Virus record (IMG/VR): IMGVR_UViG_3300034196_000244
Location: 1-23,587 of that record
Strand: one strand, 5' to 3'
Origin: a virus
DNA: 23,587 bases
Shown here in pieces: positions 6,221 through 12,435 of the stretch. Every line of letters begins with the position of its first letter. Position 1 is the stretch's first letter. The notes under the pieces are model-generated. The model saw only the letters and a list, made by a program, of their open reading frames with translations. It did not search any database and had not been told where the DNA came from. The translations under genes and the position numbers were made by a program.

Positions 6221-6522
6221 CCGTGCGCTGGGTGCCGATCGAGGACGTGGTGGTCGAGGCACGCAAGACGGCCGAGCGCGCCGGGTCGACCATGTCGCTG
6301 CTGGGGACGCACGAGCTGGTCGAGGCGGTTTTCGCCGCCATCGCCCGGCGGTGCCTCGCGGGCGAGAAGGTGCACGTGCCGCAGTTCGGCCTGTTCAGGC
6401 CTGCGTCGCGGAAGGCGCGCACGGTGCGGAACCCCGCGACGGGCGAGCGGATGGAGCTGCCGGAGCTGCGCACGTTGCGCCTGCAGCCGGCGAAGGCGGC
6501 GAAGCGAAAGGGGGCCGCATGA
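6217..6522 (+). CDS. HU/IHF-family DNA-binding protein
   Basis: This 101-residue protein starts at GTG 6217 (4-bp overlap). The bacterial DNA-bending fold is recognisable. A helical dimerisation half, HELVEAVFAAIARRCLAGEKV, is followed by the family signature VPQFGLFRP (usually GFGTF) and the arm RNPATGERMELPE, then LRLQPAK. HU/IHF proteins bend DNA as dimers and assist replication, recombination and integrase complexes. Family members are about 90 residues, so this one carries roughly ten extra N-terminal residues, and its second turn before the arm has PQFGLF rather than GFGTF. A phage-borne copy could support the integrase or origin found in this window. Confidence 0.8.
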   Translation: MTVRWVPIEDVVVEARKTAERAGSTMSLLGTHELVEAVFAAIARRCLAGEKVHVPQFGLFRPASRKARTVRNPATGERMELPELRTLRLQPAKAAKRKGAA

Positions 6523-6719
6523 CGAGCGTCGGTGACGAGCTGCAGGCTATGCGCGAGTGCTTTCACTCGCTGGAGCCGCTCGACAAGGAGTCCCGGGCGC
6601 GGGCCATGCGCTGGCTGGCCCAGGCCCTCATGTCGGCGCCGGTGGCGAGGCCGACGCCTCCGAGCAACGAACGCCCGGACTACGAGTTGCCGGTGGCGGC
6701 GACGGAGCGGACGCCGTGA
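6519..6719 (+). CDS. Hypothetical small protein
   Basis: This 66-residue protein starts at ATG 6519 with an ATGA overlap. It contains a helical segment, ELQAMRECFHSLEPLD, and RARAMRWLAQALMSAP. The layout (a helix, then LDxExRxRAMRWLA) is common in small phage proteins that may be HTH-less regulators, but I do not recognise a family. The Pro-rich tail is probably disordered. It overlaps the next gene by GTGA. Confidence 0.55.
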   Translation: MTSVGDELQAMRECFHSLEPLDKESRARAMRWLAQALMSAPVARPTPPSNERPDYELPVAATERTP

Positions 6720-6925
6720 GCCGCATCTGCAGCGCCTGTCTCCGCGCGGCGCGCACTACGTGCACCTCCTGCGGCCGGGACCTGTGCCGGTGGCACTCGA
6801 CGCTCTCGCCGGTGTCGGTCGAGGAGCAGGTGCGGCTTGTGCCTGTCTGCCACCCCACTTGCGCCTCGCCGTGGTGGGCGCAGGCCTTCGAGGCGCGCGC
6901 CGCGTCCGAGTGGAGGCCCTCGTGA
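6716..6925 (+). CDS. Cys-rich miniprotein
   Basis: This 69-residue protein starts at GTG 6716 with a GTGA overlap. Metal-ligand candidates are dense: CSAC near 5-8, then CTSCGRDLCRWH near 16-27, then CHPTC near 45-49. The spacing suggests one or two zinc-ribbon or B-box-like sites. Function unknown. It leads directly into the resolvase gene by a 4-bp overlap. Confidence 0.6.
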   Translation: MSRICSACLRAARTTCTSCGRDLCRWHSTLSPVSVEEQVRLVPVCHPTCASPWWAQAFEARAASEWRPS

Positions 6926-7422
6926 CACCCGCCCAGGTCCGCACCCTTCAGCGCAACCTCGCGGCCGCCGGTTCGCGCACAGGCGCGCCGATGCCCGCTC
7001 CGACGCCTGCGCGCCTCGCCGCGCTCGTCTTCTGGTGCCCGCTGCCGCCTTCATGGAACCGGGTCTTCAAGGCCCGGGCGATTCCGATCGGCAAAGGGCG
7101 CTTCAGCGCGCAGGTCTACAAGTCGGCCGAGGCGAAGGCCTACGCAGAGGCGGTGCGGACCGCCGCGGTCATCGATGGCATTCGGCCCTTCCCGAAGGAC
7201 GTGATGCTGCGCTTCTCGGCCGTGGTGGCGATGGAGCGCGCGGGCTGCGACCTCGACGACAGGCTCAAGGTGTACTTCGACGCGCTCAACGGGGTCATCT
7301 TCGAGGATGACGAGCAGGTGGCCGAGTACGCGCTGGTGCGGCGCATCGTCGACGGCCAGGCGCCCGGAGTGCGTGCCACCTTCACGCCCATCGCGGTCGA
7401 CCGCTACGGAGCGCCGACATGA
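6922..7422 (+). CDS. rusA: RusA-family Holliday junction resolvase
   Basis: This 166-residue endonuclease would cut four-way junctions or recombination intermediates during phage replication and packaging. The RusA signature is clear: an N-terminal CPLPPSWNRVFK segment (about 39-50), then CDLDDRLKVYFDALNG with Asp110, Asp112 and Lys116, and EDDEQV with Asp129/Asp130. The aspartates correspond to the metal-binding trio of RusA. The GTG start at 6922 overlaps the previous stop by 4 bp. The first 30 residues are an Ala/Pro-rich extension beyond the usual family start, so a shorter product is possible. It fits with the helicase and exonuclease elsewhere in the window. Confidence 0.9.
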   Translation: MTPAQVRTLQRNLAAAGSRTGAPMPAPTPARLAALVFWCPLPPSWNRVFKARAIPIGKGRFSAQVYKSAEAKAYAEAVRTAAVIDGIRPFPKDVMLRFSAVVAMERAGCDLDDRLKVYFDALNGVIFEDDEQVAEYALVRRIVDGQAPGVRATFTPIAVDRYGAPT

Positions 7423-7595
7423 CGTGGAACTGGGAGATCCTGGCGAGTTGCTGCGTCGCGCTGCCCTTCGTGCTCGGCGTGCTCGTGGTGGTGGTGCGGC
7501 TGGCGTCCGACAGGGAGACGCGCCGCCGGCGGGAGGAGGAGCAGCGGATGCTGCACCGCGCGTGGAGGCAGGCGAAGGAGAGGCTGGAACGATGA
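7419..7595 (+). CDS. Single-pass small membrane protein
   Basis: This is a 58-residue gene with ATGA overlaps at both ends (7419-7422 and 7592-7595), which strongly supports it despite its size. After MTWNWEI a hydrophobic span of about 20 residues (about 8-28, rich in Val/Leu/Ala/Cys) forms one membrane helix. A strongly charged cytoplasmic-type tail follows, starting RLASDRETRRRREEE. It could be a small holin, an inner-membrane spanin-like or a superinfection protein. Its position among DNA-metabolism genes argues against a lysis cassette. I cannot assign a role. Confidence 0.65.
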   Translation: MTWNWEILASCCVALPFVLGVLVVVVRLASDRETRRRREEEQRMLHRAWRQAKERLER

Positions 7596-7828
7596 CGGGA
7601 TGGGGGCGCTCGACGGTGTCGAGGACGAGGCGGCCGGCGCTGATGCACTGGTTCCACGGCGAGGACGACGAGTCGGCGTGCGGGGACTCGTCGAGGTGCG
7701 TGTGTCGAGGCAACGAGGCGTGGCCGGACCAGCATGACGTCTGTCCGATCTGCCTCGCGATGTGGCAGTCGTGGCGAGGGTTCGATGCCCTCATTCAACC
7801 AACACAGAACAGGGAGGCAGGACGATGA
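7592..7828 (+). CDS. Cys-rich hypothetical protein
   Basis: This 78-residue protein starts at ATG 7592 with an ATGA overlap. Potential metal ligands are Cys30, the CVC pair and CPIC (about 51-54), with HWFHGEDDE before them. The arrangement suggests a small zinc-binding fold. The text ALMHWFHGEDDESAC is acidic and then Trp-rich. No family recognised. The stop overlaps the next start (ATGA). Confidence 0.55.
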   Translation: MTGWGRSTVSRTRRPALMHWFHGEDDESACGDSSRCVCRGNEAWPDQHDVCPICLAMWQSWRGFDALIQPTQNREAGR

Positions 7829-8187
7829 CGACGGCAAGGGAGTGGCTGCACAGGATGCGGGTGATGCAGAGGTGCGCGGTGGCGGACCTGACGCCGGTGG
7901 AGGCCGGGCAGTTGGGCGACCACCTCGAGCGGCTGTTGGAATTTGCAGACCGTTGGGCGTGGCCTCCGGCGGTGGCCGAGCAGCGCAAGGTGTCTCTGTC
8001 GGAGTTCCACCAGGTCGGCGTGCCGCATCTGATCCCGCCGATTCCGTGGGGGCCGCGCGGCGTTGGCGTGACGCTCCGAGAGCTCCTTGATGGTCGTCGC
8101 GAGATGGATGAGCCCGCTCCGACCGCGCCGGTCGACGTGCCGAACCTCGCGCGCGCCCCGGCGCCAGAGCCGAAGGCGGTGCCGTGA
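7825..8187 (+). CDS. Hypothetical protein
   Basis: This 120-residue protein starts at ATG 7825 behind GGGAGG (7812-7817). The N-terminal 50 residues are helical (REWLHRMRVMQRC, then PVEAGQLGDHLERLLEFADRW). A Pro-rich middle with PHLIPPIPWGPRG follows, then a Pro/Ala tail. No cofactor or catalytic motif is visible. It shares its stop base with the start of the next gene (TGATG). Confidence 0.6.
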   Translation: MTTAREWLHRMRVMQRCAVADLTPVEAGQLGDHLERLLEFADRWAWPPAVAEQRKVSLSEFHQVGVPHLIPPIPWGPRGVGVTLRELLDGRREMDEPAPTAPVDVPNLARAPAPEPKAVP

Positions 8188-8510
8188 TGGCCAAGCGAGC
8201 GAAGCAGGCCGAGTTGCCAGGCACGGAGCGGAAGACCATCGCGGAACTGGACGCGGCCATGGAGCACTACGCCGAGAAGCGCGACGCGTGGGTCTCGGCG
8301 CGGACGGAGGTGCAGGCGGCGAAGGAGAAGCTGGTGCAGCTCGCGAAGGCGCACGGCGTCACCATCTACCGCGACGAGACGGCCAACCCGCCGCTGGTGC
8401 TGACCCTCACTGAGCGCGACGCGGCGGTGAAGGTGACCGCGGCGGCCGGCGCCGGCGCCATCGACGAGGCGGACGACGAAGGCGACGAGGACGGGGAGGT
8501 CGTCCAATGA
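8187..8510 (+). CDS. Coiled-coil-like hypothetical protein
   Basis: This is a 107-residue protein. I prefer ATG 8187, which forms TGATG with the previous stop. GTG 8184 would add one residue. A heptad-like helix (about 18-52, ELDAAMEHYAEKRDAW and TEVQAAKEKLVQLAKAHG) precedes a short strand pair (VTIYRDE, PLVLTLTE). The C-terminus is acidic (DEADDEGDEDGE), so it could mimic DNA or contact a basic partner. The helix pair followed by strands is seen in several small phage proteins, but I cannot name a family. Confidence 0.6.
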   Translation: MAKRAKQAELPGTERKTIAELDAAMEHYAEKRDAWVSARTEVQAAKEKLVQLAKAHGVTIYRDETANPPLVLTLTERDAAVKVTAAAGAGAIDEADDEGDEDGEVVQ

Positions 8511-8992
8511 GCGACCCAACATGCCTTCGCTGTGGCGGCTTTGGGTGCCCGAGTTGTTCGCCGGGCCTCGCGCGGGAGGACGCGGCCAGGGCTGCGCTGA
8601 TGCTGGAGGATCTCGAGCAGCTTCGCGCCGAGCTGGTGGCGGTGCGCGTCGACCTGGTCACGGCTCAGACCGCTGCCGCCGTCTCCGCGCGCGAGCTCGA
8701 GGAGGCCCGGAAGGAGCTGGGCACGGGCTGGCTGGCCGGCGACGTCTCGCTGGCGCAGGGCATCAGCCGGAAGTTCGCCGTCTTCGTCGCGACCGAGGAG
8801 CAGCTCATGCGGCGGCGTGCGCAAGAGCAACGCGAGATGGCGGTGCTGGTCGAGGAGCACGAGAAGGCGCTGGCCAAGGCGGTCGCGTCGGCGTGCGCGG
8901 GCGCCGTGCTGCGCGAGTCGGGGTTGGGCGACCTCGTGAAGCACCAGGTCGCGGCATCGGTGATGCGGGCCGGGACTACGGTGCGGCGGTGA
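8507..8992 (+). CDS. Zinc-knuckle plus coiled-coil protein
   Basis: This 161-residue protein starts at ATG 8507 with an ATGA overlap. The first 20 residues hold CLRCGGFGCPSC, a compact four-cysteine knuckle resembling the CxxCxGxG repeats of DnaJ. A long helical coiled-coil region follows (about 25-130, rich in Glu, Ala, Leu and Arg). The rest lacks recognisable motifs. It overlaps the methyltransferase gene by GTGA. Function unknown. Confidence 0.6.
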   Translation: MSDPTCLRCGGFGCPSCSPGLAREDAARAALMLEDLEQLRAELVAVRVDLVTAQTAAAVSARELEEARKELGTGWLAGDVSLAQGISRKFAVFVATEEQLMRRRAQEQREMAVLVEEHEKALAKAVASACAGAVLRESGLGDLVKHQVAASVMRAGTTVRR

Positions 8993-9588
8993 GGCGCAAC
9001 CTGTCCGCGCTGGTCAGCTCGAAGACCTCGACGTGGGGCACGCCGTGGCCCCTATTCGATCTGCTTGACCGGCAGTTCGGCTTCACCATCGACCTCGCCG
9101 CTCTGCCCTCCAACGCGAAGCACGCGCGGTTCTTCTCGCCCCAGGACAACGCGCTCACGAAGAGCTGGGCCGCTGAGACCGGGTACCTCAACTGCCCCTA
9201 TGGGCGCGGCATCGGGCAGTGGATCGAGAAGGCCCGGGACTCAGCGATGGAGGAGCGCGCGCTCGTGGTGATGCTGCTGCCGGCGCGCGTGGACGCCGAG
9301 TGGTTCCGCCGGTACGTGATGTCGACGGACGGCGCGGCCGGGAAGTTGCTCCGCTCCGAGTTCGACCCGGAGGGCGGCGTGCTCTGGCTCCGCTGGCAGG
9401 GCCTCGTCACCGGCGTGCACTTCTACCCAGAGAGAATCTGCTTTGAGGGTATGGGCGCCGATGGCGACGAGGGCGACTCGGCCCCCTTCCCGTCAGCCAT
9501 CGTGGTCCACGCGCACCCAAGTCGGCGGCCGCCTGCCCCGAAGCTGGAGCCGGGCGAGGTCTGCCTCACTCGGAGGTGGCCGCGATGA
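8989..9588 (+). CDS. Phage N-6-adenine DNA methyltransferase (Dam-type)
   Basis: This 199-residue protein matches the short phage Dam family (DNA N-6-adenine methyltransferase, PF05869 type). The order is TWGTPWPLFDLLDRQFGFTIDLAA (about 15-38, cut by dashes in this family as WxTPxxLF), then ARFFSPQDNAL, then NCPY at 68-71. The usual catalytic tetrapeptide is NPPY, so Cys replaces the first Pro. VVMLLPARVDAEWF and ICFEGM follow in the expected places. It would methylate adenine in phage DNA to evade host nucleases or regulate expression. The GTG 8989 start overlaps the previous stop. No partner endonuclease is adjacent. Confidence 0.85.
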   Translation: MRRNLSALVSSKTSTWGTPWPLFDLLDRQFGFTIDLAALPSNAKHARFFSPQDNALTKSWAAETGYLNCPYGRGIGQWIEKARDSAMEERALVVMLLPARVDAEWFRRYVMSTDGAAGKLLRSEFDPEGGVLWLRWQGLVTGVHFYPERICFEGMGADGDEGDSAPFPSAIVVHAHPSRRPPAPKLEPGEVCLTRRWPR

Positions 9589-9959
9589 CGTGCACGCGAC
9601 TCGACCTCCCCGGCGGAGGCGTTGCAATCGCCTGCACACGCGGCCAGAAGCGCGCGAAGCCGTGCGCGTCGTGCACCCACCCGAAGCTGCCCTCGACGCT
9701 CCTCTGCGACGGGTGCGACCAGCCGCTGTGCGCCGCGTGCGCTGTCTCGCCCCGGGCCGAGCAGGACTTCTGCCCGGCGTGCGCGAGGACCGTCTTCGTC
9801 ACCTGGCTGCGCGCGTGCGAGTTGGGCTACCTGCCGGCGGCGCCGACCGAGCGCATGGCGAGACGCGCCGCCTTCAGGGCGTACGCGCGGGAGAACCCCG
9901 GCTTCTTCGACCCGGTACCGCGCACCCGGGCAGGGCAGCGGGCGAGGGCCGGGCGGTAG
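9585..9959 (+). CDS. Multi-Cys zinc-finger-like protein
   Basis: This 124-residue protein starts at ATG 9585 (ATGA overlap). It contains CASCTH (about 28-33), LLCDGC, PLCAACAV and FCPACA, enough ligands for two zinc sites in a cross-brace or B-box-like arrangement. A helix and Arg-rich tail follow. It is the last gene of the first overlapping block; an 81-base gap with a promoter-like element follows. Palindrome copy E lies within its first codons. No enzymatic motif is visible. Confidence 0.6.
   Translation: MTCTRLDLPGGGVAIACTRGQKRAKPCASCTHPKLPSTLLCDGCDQPLCAACAVSPRAEQDFCPACARTVFVTWLRACELGYLPAAPTERMARRAAFRAYARENPGFFDPVPRTRAGQRARAGR
9623..9636 (-). repeat. Dispersed palindrome copy E (coding)
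   Basis: The core on the minus strand is TGCAGGCGATTGCA, exact to the consensus TGCANGCGATTGCA. It sits inside the Cys-rich gene, encoding part of GVAIACTRG. The flanking arms are not complementary beyond the 4-base TGCA, so it is the weakest of the five exact copies. Confidence 0.5.
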
Positions 9960-9962
9960 GTC

Positions 9963-9991
9963 TTGACGTTCCACCAGAATCCTATTAGTTC
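9963..9991 (+). promoter_or_regulatory. Rightward promoter-like element, twin of the exonuclease promoter
   Basis: TTGACG (9963-9968), nine bases, then AATCCTATTAGT (9978-9989) repeats the exonuclease element with identical spacing. A CCGGGAGGTCAC ribosome site follows 41 bases later, just before ATG 10041. The gap to the ATG (51 bases after TATTAGT, against 45) also contains GGGGCG...CGCCCC, a 6-bp stem with a 9-base loop. The pairing suggests that the two operons share one regulator or sigma factor. Confidence 0.6.
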
Positions 9992-10040
9992 TCTCATACA
10001 CGGGGCGGCGCAGGGTCGCCCCGCCAACCGGGAGGTCACG

Positions 10041-10412
10041 ATGGCGCAGCTGGTGAGCAGGGCAGGTTCCGAGGACACGTTGCTGGTGGAGCTGTCGGTC
10101 TCCTTCGGGGCGGCGCTGACCGAGGAGCCGAAGGAAACATTCGGGGTCCGCGCTTACCGGGCCGAGCGCATCTACGCCGACCTGGTGCAGTTGGCGGCCA
10201 TGCTGGACCGGCTCATCAACGCGATGATGCCGGACCTGCCGCTGCGGCAGGTAGTCGACGCGGCCGCCGTGGCCTACGTCGAGAGCGGGTCGGTCTCCGT
10301 CTCGGTGCGCATCGCCGACGAGCTGATGACCGAGGCGTGCAACAAGGCGCGGGAGGAGTACCACGAGACGCTCGGCGGCCGGCCCGGCCCGATGGATCTC
10401 GAGGTCGCGTGA
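10041..10412 (+). CDS. Hypothetical protein, first gene of the second block
   Basis: This 123-residue protein starts at ATG 10041 behind GGGAGG with about five bases of spacing. A TTG further up at 9963 is in frame but falls in the promoter element, so ATG 10041 is the better start. It shows two helices (VQLAAMLDRLINAMM, ADELMTEACNKAREEY) around strands, with no motif I recognise. It is the first gene under the TATTAGT-type promoter, so it may be expressed together with the exonuclease. The stop overlaps the next start by GTGA. Confidence 0.6.
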   Translation: MAQLVSRAGSEDTLLVELSVSFGAALTEEPKETFGVRAYRAERIYADLVQLAAMLDRLINAMMPDLPLRQVVDAAAVAYVESGSVSVSVRIADELMTEACNKAREEYHETLGGRPGPMDLEVA

Positions 10413-10795
10413 GCACCGCACGCGAGCGCGCGGCACGCTCCCCCGGCAAGGCCCCGCTCCGAGTGCTCCTGCTGAAGAACGGGCACGTCGCCAAGGGCGG
10501 CTGGATCGCCTGGGGCACTGGGCTGAACCGGAGGTTTCTCCACGAGACGGCCGACTGGTACATCGAGCACTGCGGGCACCCGACGGCGCACCACCCGTGG
10601 GCGCTCTACGCGCCCGACGGCCAGATGGTCTGCCAGGGCGAGCGTCCCGAGTGGGGCACCGCGTGGGACACGGTCATCGCGGCGCGCACCTACGTCGAGA
10701 AGCGGGTTGAGGGGCTCGAGCACTTCGAGGCCGCGAAGGCCGGGCACGCCGCGGGCGCTGCCTACCGCCGGCGCCGGCGCGGGAGGGCGGCATGA
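10409..10795 (+). CDS. Hypothetical protein
   Basis: This 128-residue protein starts at GTG 10409 (GTGA overlap). It has a mixed strand/helix core with LRVLLLKNGHVAKGG, TADWYIEHCGHPT, then APDGQMVCQGERPEW. The C-terminus is Ala/Arg-rich and very basic (RRRRRG), suggesting nucleic acid contact. No known family recognised. It overlaps the following Cys-rich gene by ATGA. Confidence 0.55.
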   Translation: MSTARERAARSPGKAPLRVLLLKNGHVAKGGWIAWGTGLNRRFLHETADWYIEHCGHPTAHHPWALYAPDGQMVCQGERPEWGTAWDTVIAARTYVEKRVEGLEHFEAAKAGHAAGAAYRRRRRGRAA

Positions 10796-11103
10796 GCGGC
10801 ATCTCCGTCACCGGTGTCTGCTGCAGCCGCACCCAGAAGGACCACTGTCGGTTCTGCGGCCGCAGCTTCCTCCCGCAGCCTGCCTGCGAGACCTGCGGCG
10901 CGACCGGCGTTCCACTCGACCTCGACACGCGGCCGACCCCCGCTCAGGTTGTCTGCCGCAAGTGCTACCAGAAGCCGCGCTGCAACCAATGCGGCAAGCG
11001 GGTGTCCCGGCGCGTGCTGCAGCAGCCCATCGGGCGCAACGCCGACGGCACGCCCATCTATTTCCGCGGGCACCAGTATCTGTGCCTGAGGTGCAACCGA
11101 TGA
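10792..11103 (+). CDS. Cys-rich zinc-ribbon-like protein
   Basis: This 103-residue protein has about a dozen cysteines: an N-terminal CCS, then CRFC, CETC, CRKC, CNQC and a terminal CLRC. At least two CxxC-CxxC zinc ribbons are possible. It starts at ATG 10792 with an ATGA overlap and its stop overlaps the next ATG. Such ribbons often bind nucleic acid or stabilise small adaptor proteins. The role here is unknown. Confidence 0.6.
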   Translation: MSGISVTGVCCSRTQKDHCRFCGRSFLPQPACETCGATGVPLDLDTRPTPAQVVCRKCYQKPRCNQCGKRVSRRVLQQPIGRNADGTPIYFRGHQYLCLRCNR

Positions 11104-11876
11104 GCGGCATCGGCACCTACCGCGGCGACTGGCCGCACGGCAACCGCGCCCGCTACGTCTCCGGCTGCCGCTGCGAGGACTGCCGCCGGGCCAACCGCGA
11201 GTACGCGCACACGCGCGCACTGGCGGTAATCCGGGGCGACGCCAACCCGCTGGTCGACGCCTCCCAAGCTCGCGCCCACCTGCTGACCCTGTCGAAGGCG
11301 GGCGTCGGGAAGCGCGCGGTCGCCGAGGCCTCCGACGTCGCCCTCTCCGTGCTGACCGCCGTGCGCGTCGGGGCGAAGCAGCGCATCCGCGCGCGCACCG
11401 AGCGCCGCATCCTCGCCGTCGACGTGGGCGCCCGAGCTGACGGCGCGCTCGTCTCCGACCGGGAAACAGCCGCCGCCATCCGCGAGCTGCTCAGCCTGGG
11501 CCTCACGAAGACGGCCATCGCGGCCGCGCTCGGCTCGGAGGCGAAGGTGCCGGCGCTGCAGATCGCCAAGCGCTACGTGATGGCCAAGACGGCGCTCAAG
11601 GTCCAACGCCTGCTCGCCGCCACGCTGGAGGCGCAGCTCTGCCCCCACTGCGACCTGCCCCACGCCCGGCGGCTCGAGCAGCTGCGCGCCTGCGACGAGG
11701 TCGAGCTCGCGGAGCTGCCCACCACCTGGTCGTGCCTCTACGGCGGGGTGAAGGGCGCCGAGTTGCTGCGCGCCGACCTGGTCGTACTGGGCCACACCCT
11801 CGAGGTAGTCGCGGGGCCTGAGCCGCGGAGCGTCGACGGGAAGCTGCTCGACCGGAAGCGTCGGAGGGCGGCATGA
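11100..11876 (+). CDS. Double helix-turn-helix phage regulator-like protein
   Basis: This 258-residue protein starts at ATG 11100 (ATGA overlap). The N-terminus GNRARYVSGCRCEDCRRANREY (shown broken by family as HGxxxRYxxGCRCxxC) is a Cys-rich DNA-binding-type segment found in many phage proteins. It is followed by a helix-turn-helix (about 61-83, LTLSKAGVGKRAVAEASDVA) and an IRARTERRILAV tail resembling phage HTH proteins. A second HTH-like stretch, RELLSLGLTKTAIAAALG, lies near 125-142. Another CPHC pair occurs near 180. It is the last regulatory-looking gene before the terminase and may control late transcription; that role is inferred from position. Confidence 0.6.
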   Translation: MSGIGTYRGDWPHGNRARYVSGCRCEDCRRANREYAHTRALAVIRGDANPLVDASQARAHLLTLSKAGVGKRAVAEASDVALSVLTAVRVGAKQRIRARTERRILAVDVGARADGALVSDRETAAAIRELLSLGLTKTAIAAALGSEAKVPALQIAKRYVMAKTALKVQRLLAATLEAQLCPHCDLPHARRLEQLRACDEVELAELPTTWSCLYGGVKGAELLRADLVVLGHTLEVVAGPEPRSVDGKLLDRKRRRAA

Positions 11877-11944
11877 CAAAACACCTCGAGCTACGCCCTT
11901 GCCGCGATGGAGTCGGAGCTGTACCGCCTTTCACTGGAGACACC

Positions 11945-12277
11945 ATGAAGAAGCTCATCACGTTGCTCGCGCTGGCCGGCTGTGGCGCACCGCCCCTCTG
12001 CCTCACCGTCGACTGGAGCGCCTGCCAGGCCAGCGTCGTCTCGTACGAGGGCACGTGCGAGGCGGGCACCACCGTGCGCCTGGCCCCTGGTGCCCCGGTG
12101 GCCTGCGATGATGGGCGCTGGCGCCTCGAGGCGGGCGTCGGGTTGGGGAAGTCGGACCCGGCCTACCGCGGCCATCTCACGGCCGAGCTGGACGGCCAGG
12201 TGGTCGAGCTCCAGGTCGTCACCACCTGCCCCGAGGTGAGCACCCAGCAGCTGGTCGCCTGCGCGGTGTCGAAGTGA
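11945..12277 (+). CDS. Small lipoprotein
   Basis: This 110-residue protein starts at ATG 11945 with MKKLITLLALAGCGAPP, a textbook short lipoprotein signal: two Lys, a hydrophobic core and lipobox LAGC with Cys13. GGAG lies about six bases before the ATG. An in-frame ATG at 11873 overlaps the previous stop (ATGA) and would add 24 residues ahead of the signal, which would spoil secretion, so I prefer 11945. The mature part has several cysteines (including CEAG and TTCPE) that could form disulfides. A phage-encoded lipoprotein here could alter the host envelope, for example by superinfection exclusion. That is a suggestion only. Confidence 0.6.
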   Translation: MKKLITLLALAGCGAPPLCLTVDWSACQASVVSYEGTCEAGTTVRLAPGAPVACDDGRWRLEAGVGLGKSDPAYRGHLTAELDGQVVELQVVTTCPEVSTQQLVACAVSK

Positions 12278-12435
12278 CCTGTGCGCTGGCCCTCGCACCG
12301 GGTACCTTCGTCGCGACCCCGGGCAGCGGGCGTCCCGGTCAAGAAGTCGGCCCCCTCCTGGCCGGCGAACCACCGCAGCAGCACCTCACCTCCGCGAGTG
12401 CACGCGATTGCACTCCGGCAACGCTAGGATGAAGC
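12278..12435. other. Intergenic region ahead of the terminase
   Basis: This gap of about 158 bases lies between the lipoprotein and small terminase genes. It holds palindrome copy C at its right end and a weak imperfect stem near 12320-12345 (GACC..GGG with CCCGGTC). No clean promoter or T-run terminator is seen. Confidence 0.5.
12396..12418 (+). repeat. Dispersed palindrome copy C (intergenic)
   Basis: GAGTGCA-CGCGAT-TGCACTC with perfect 7-base arms, followed by CGG. It is intergenic, ending 17 bases before the small terminase ATG and just upstream of its AGGA ribosome site. It is identical to copy B over 20 bases, which cannot be explained by coding constraint here. Confidence 0.8.

Noticed and set aside
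12320-12345. Terminator after the lipoprotein gene
   Set aside because: The stem is short with a two-base bulge and no T-run follows.
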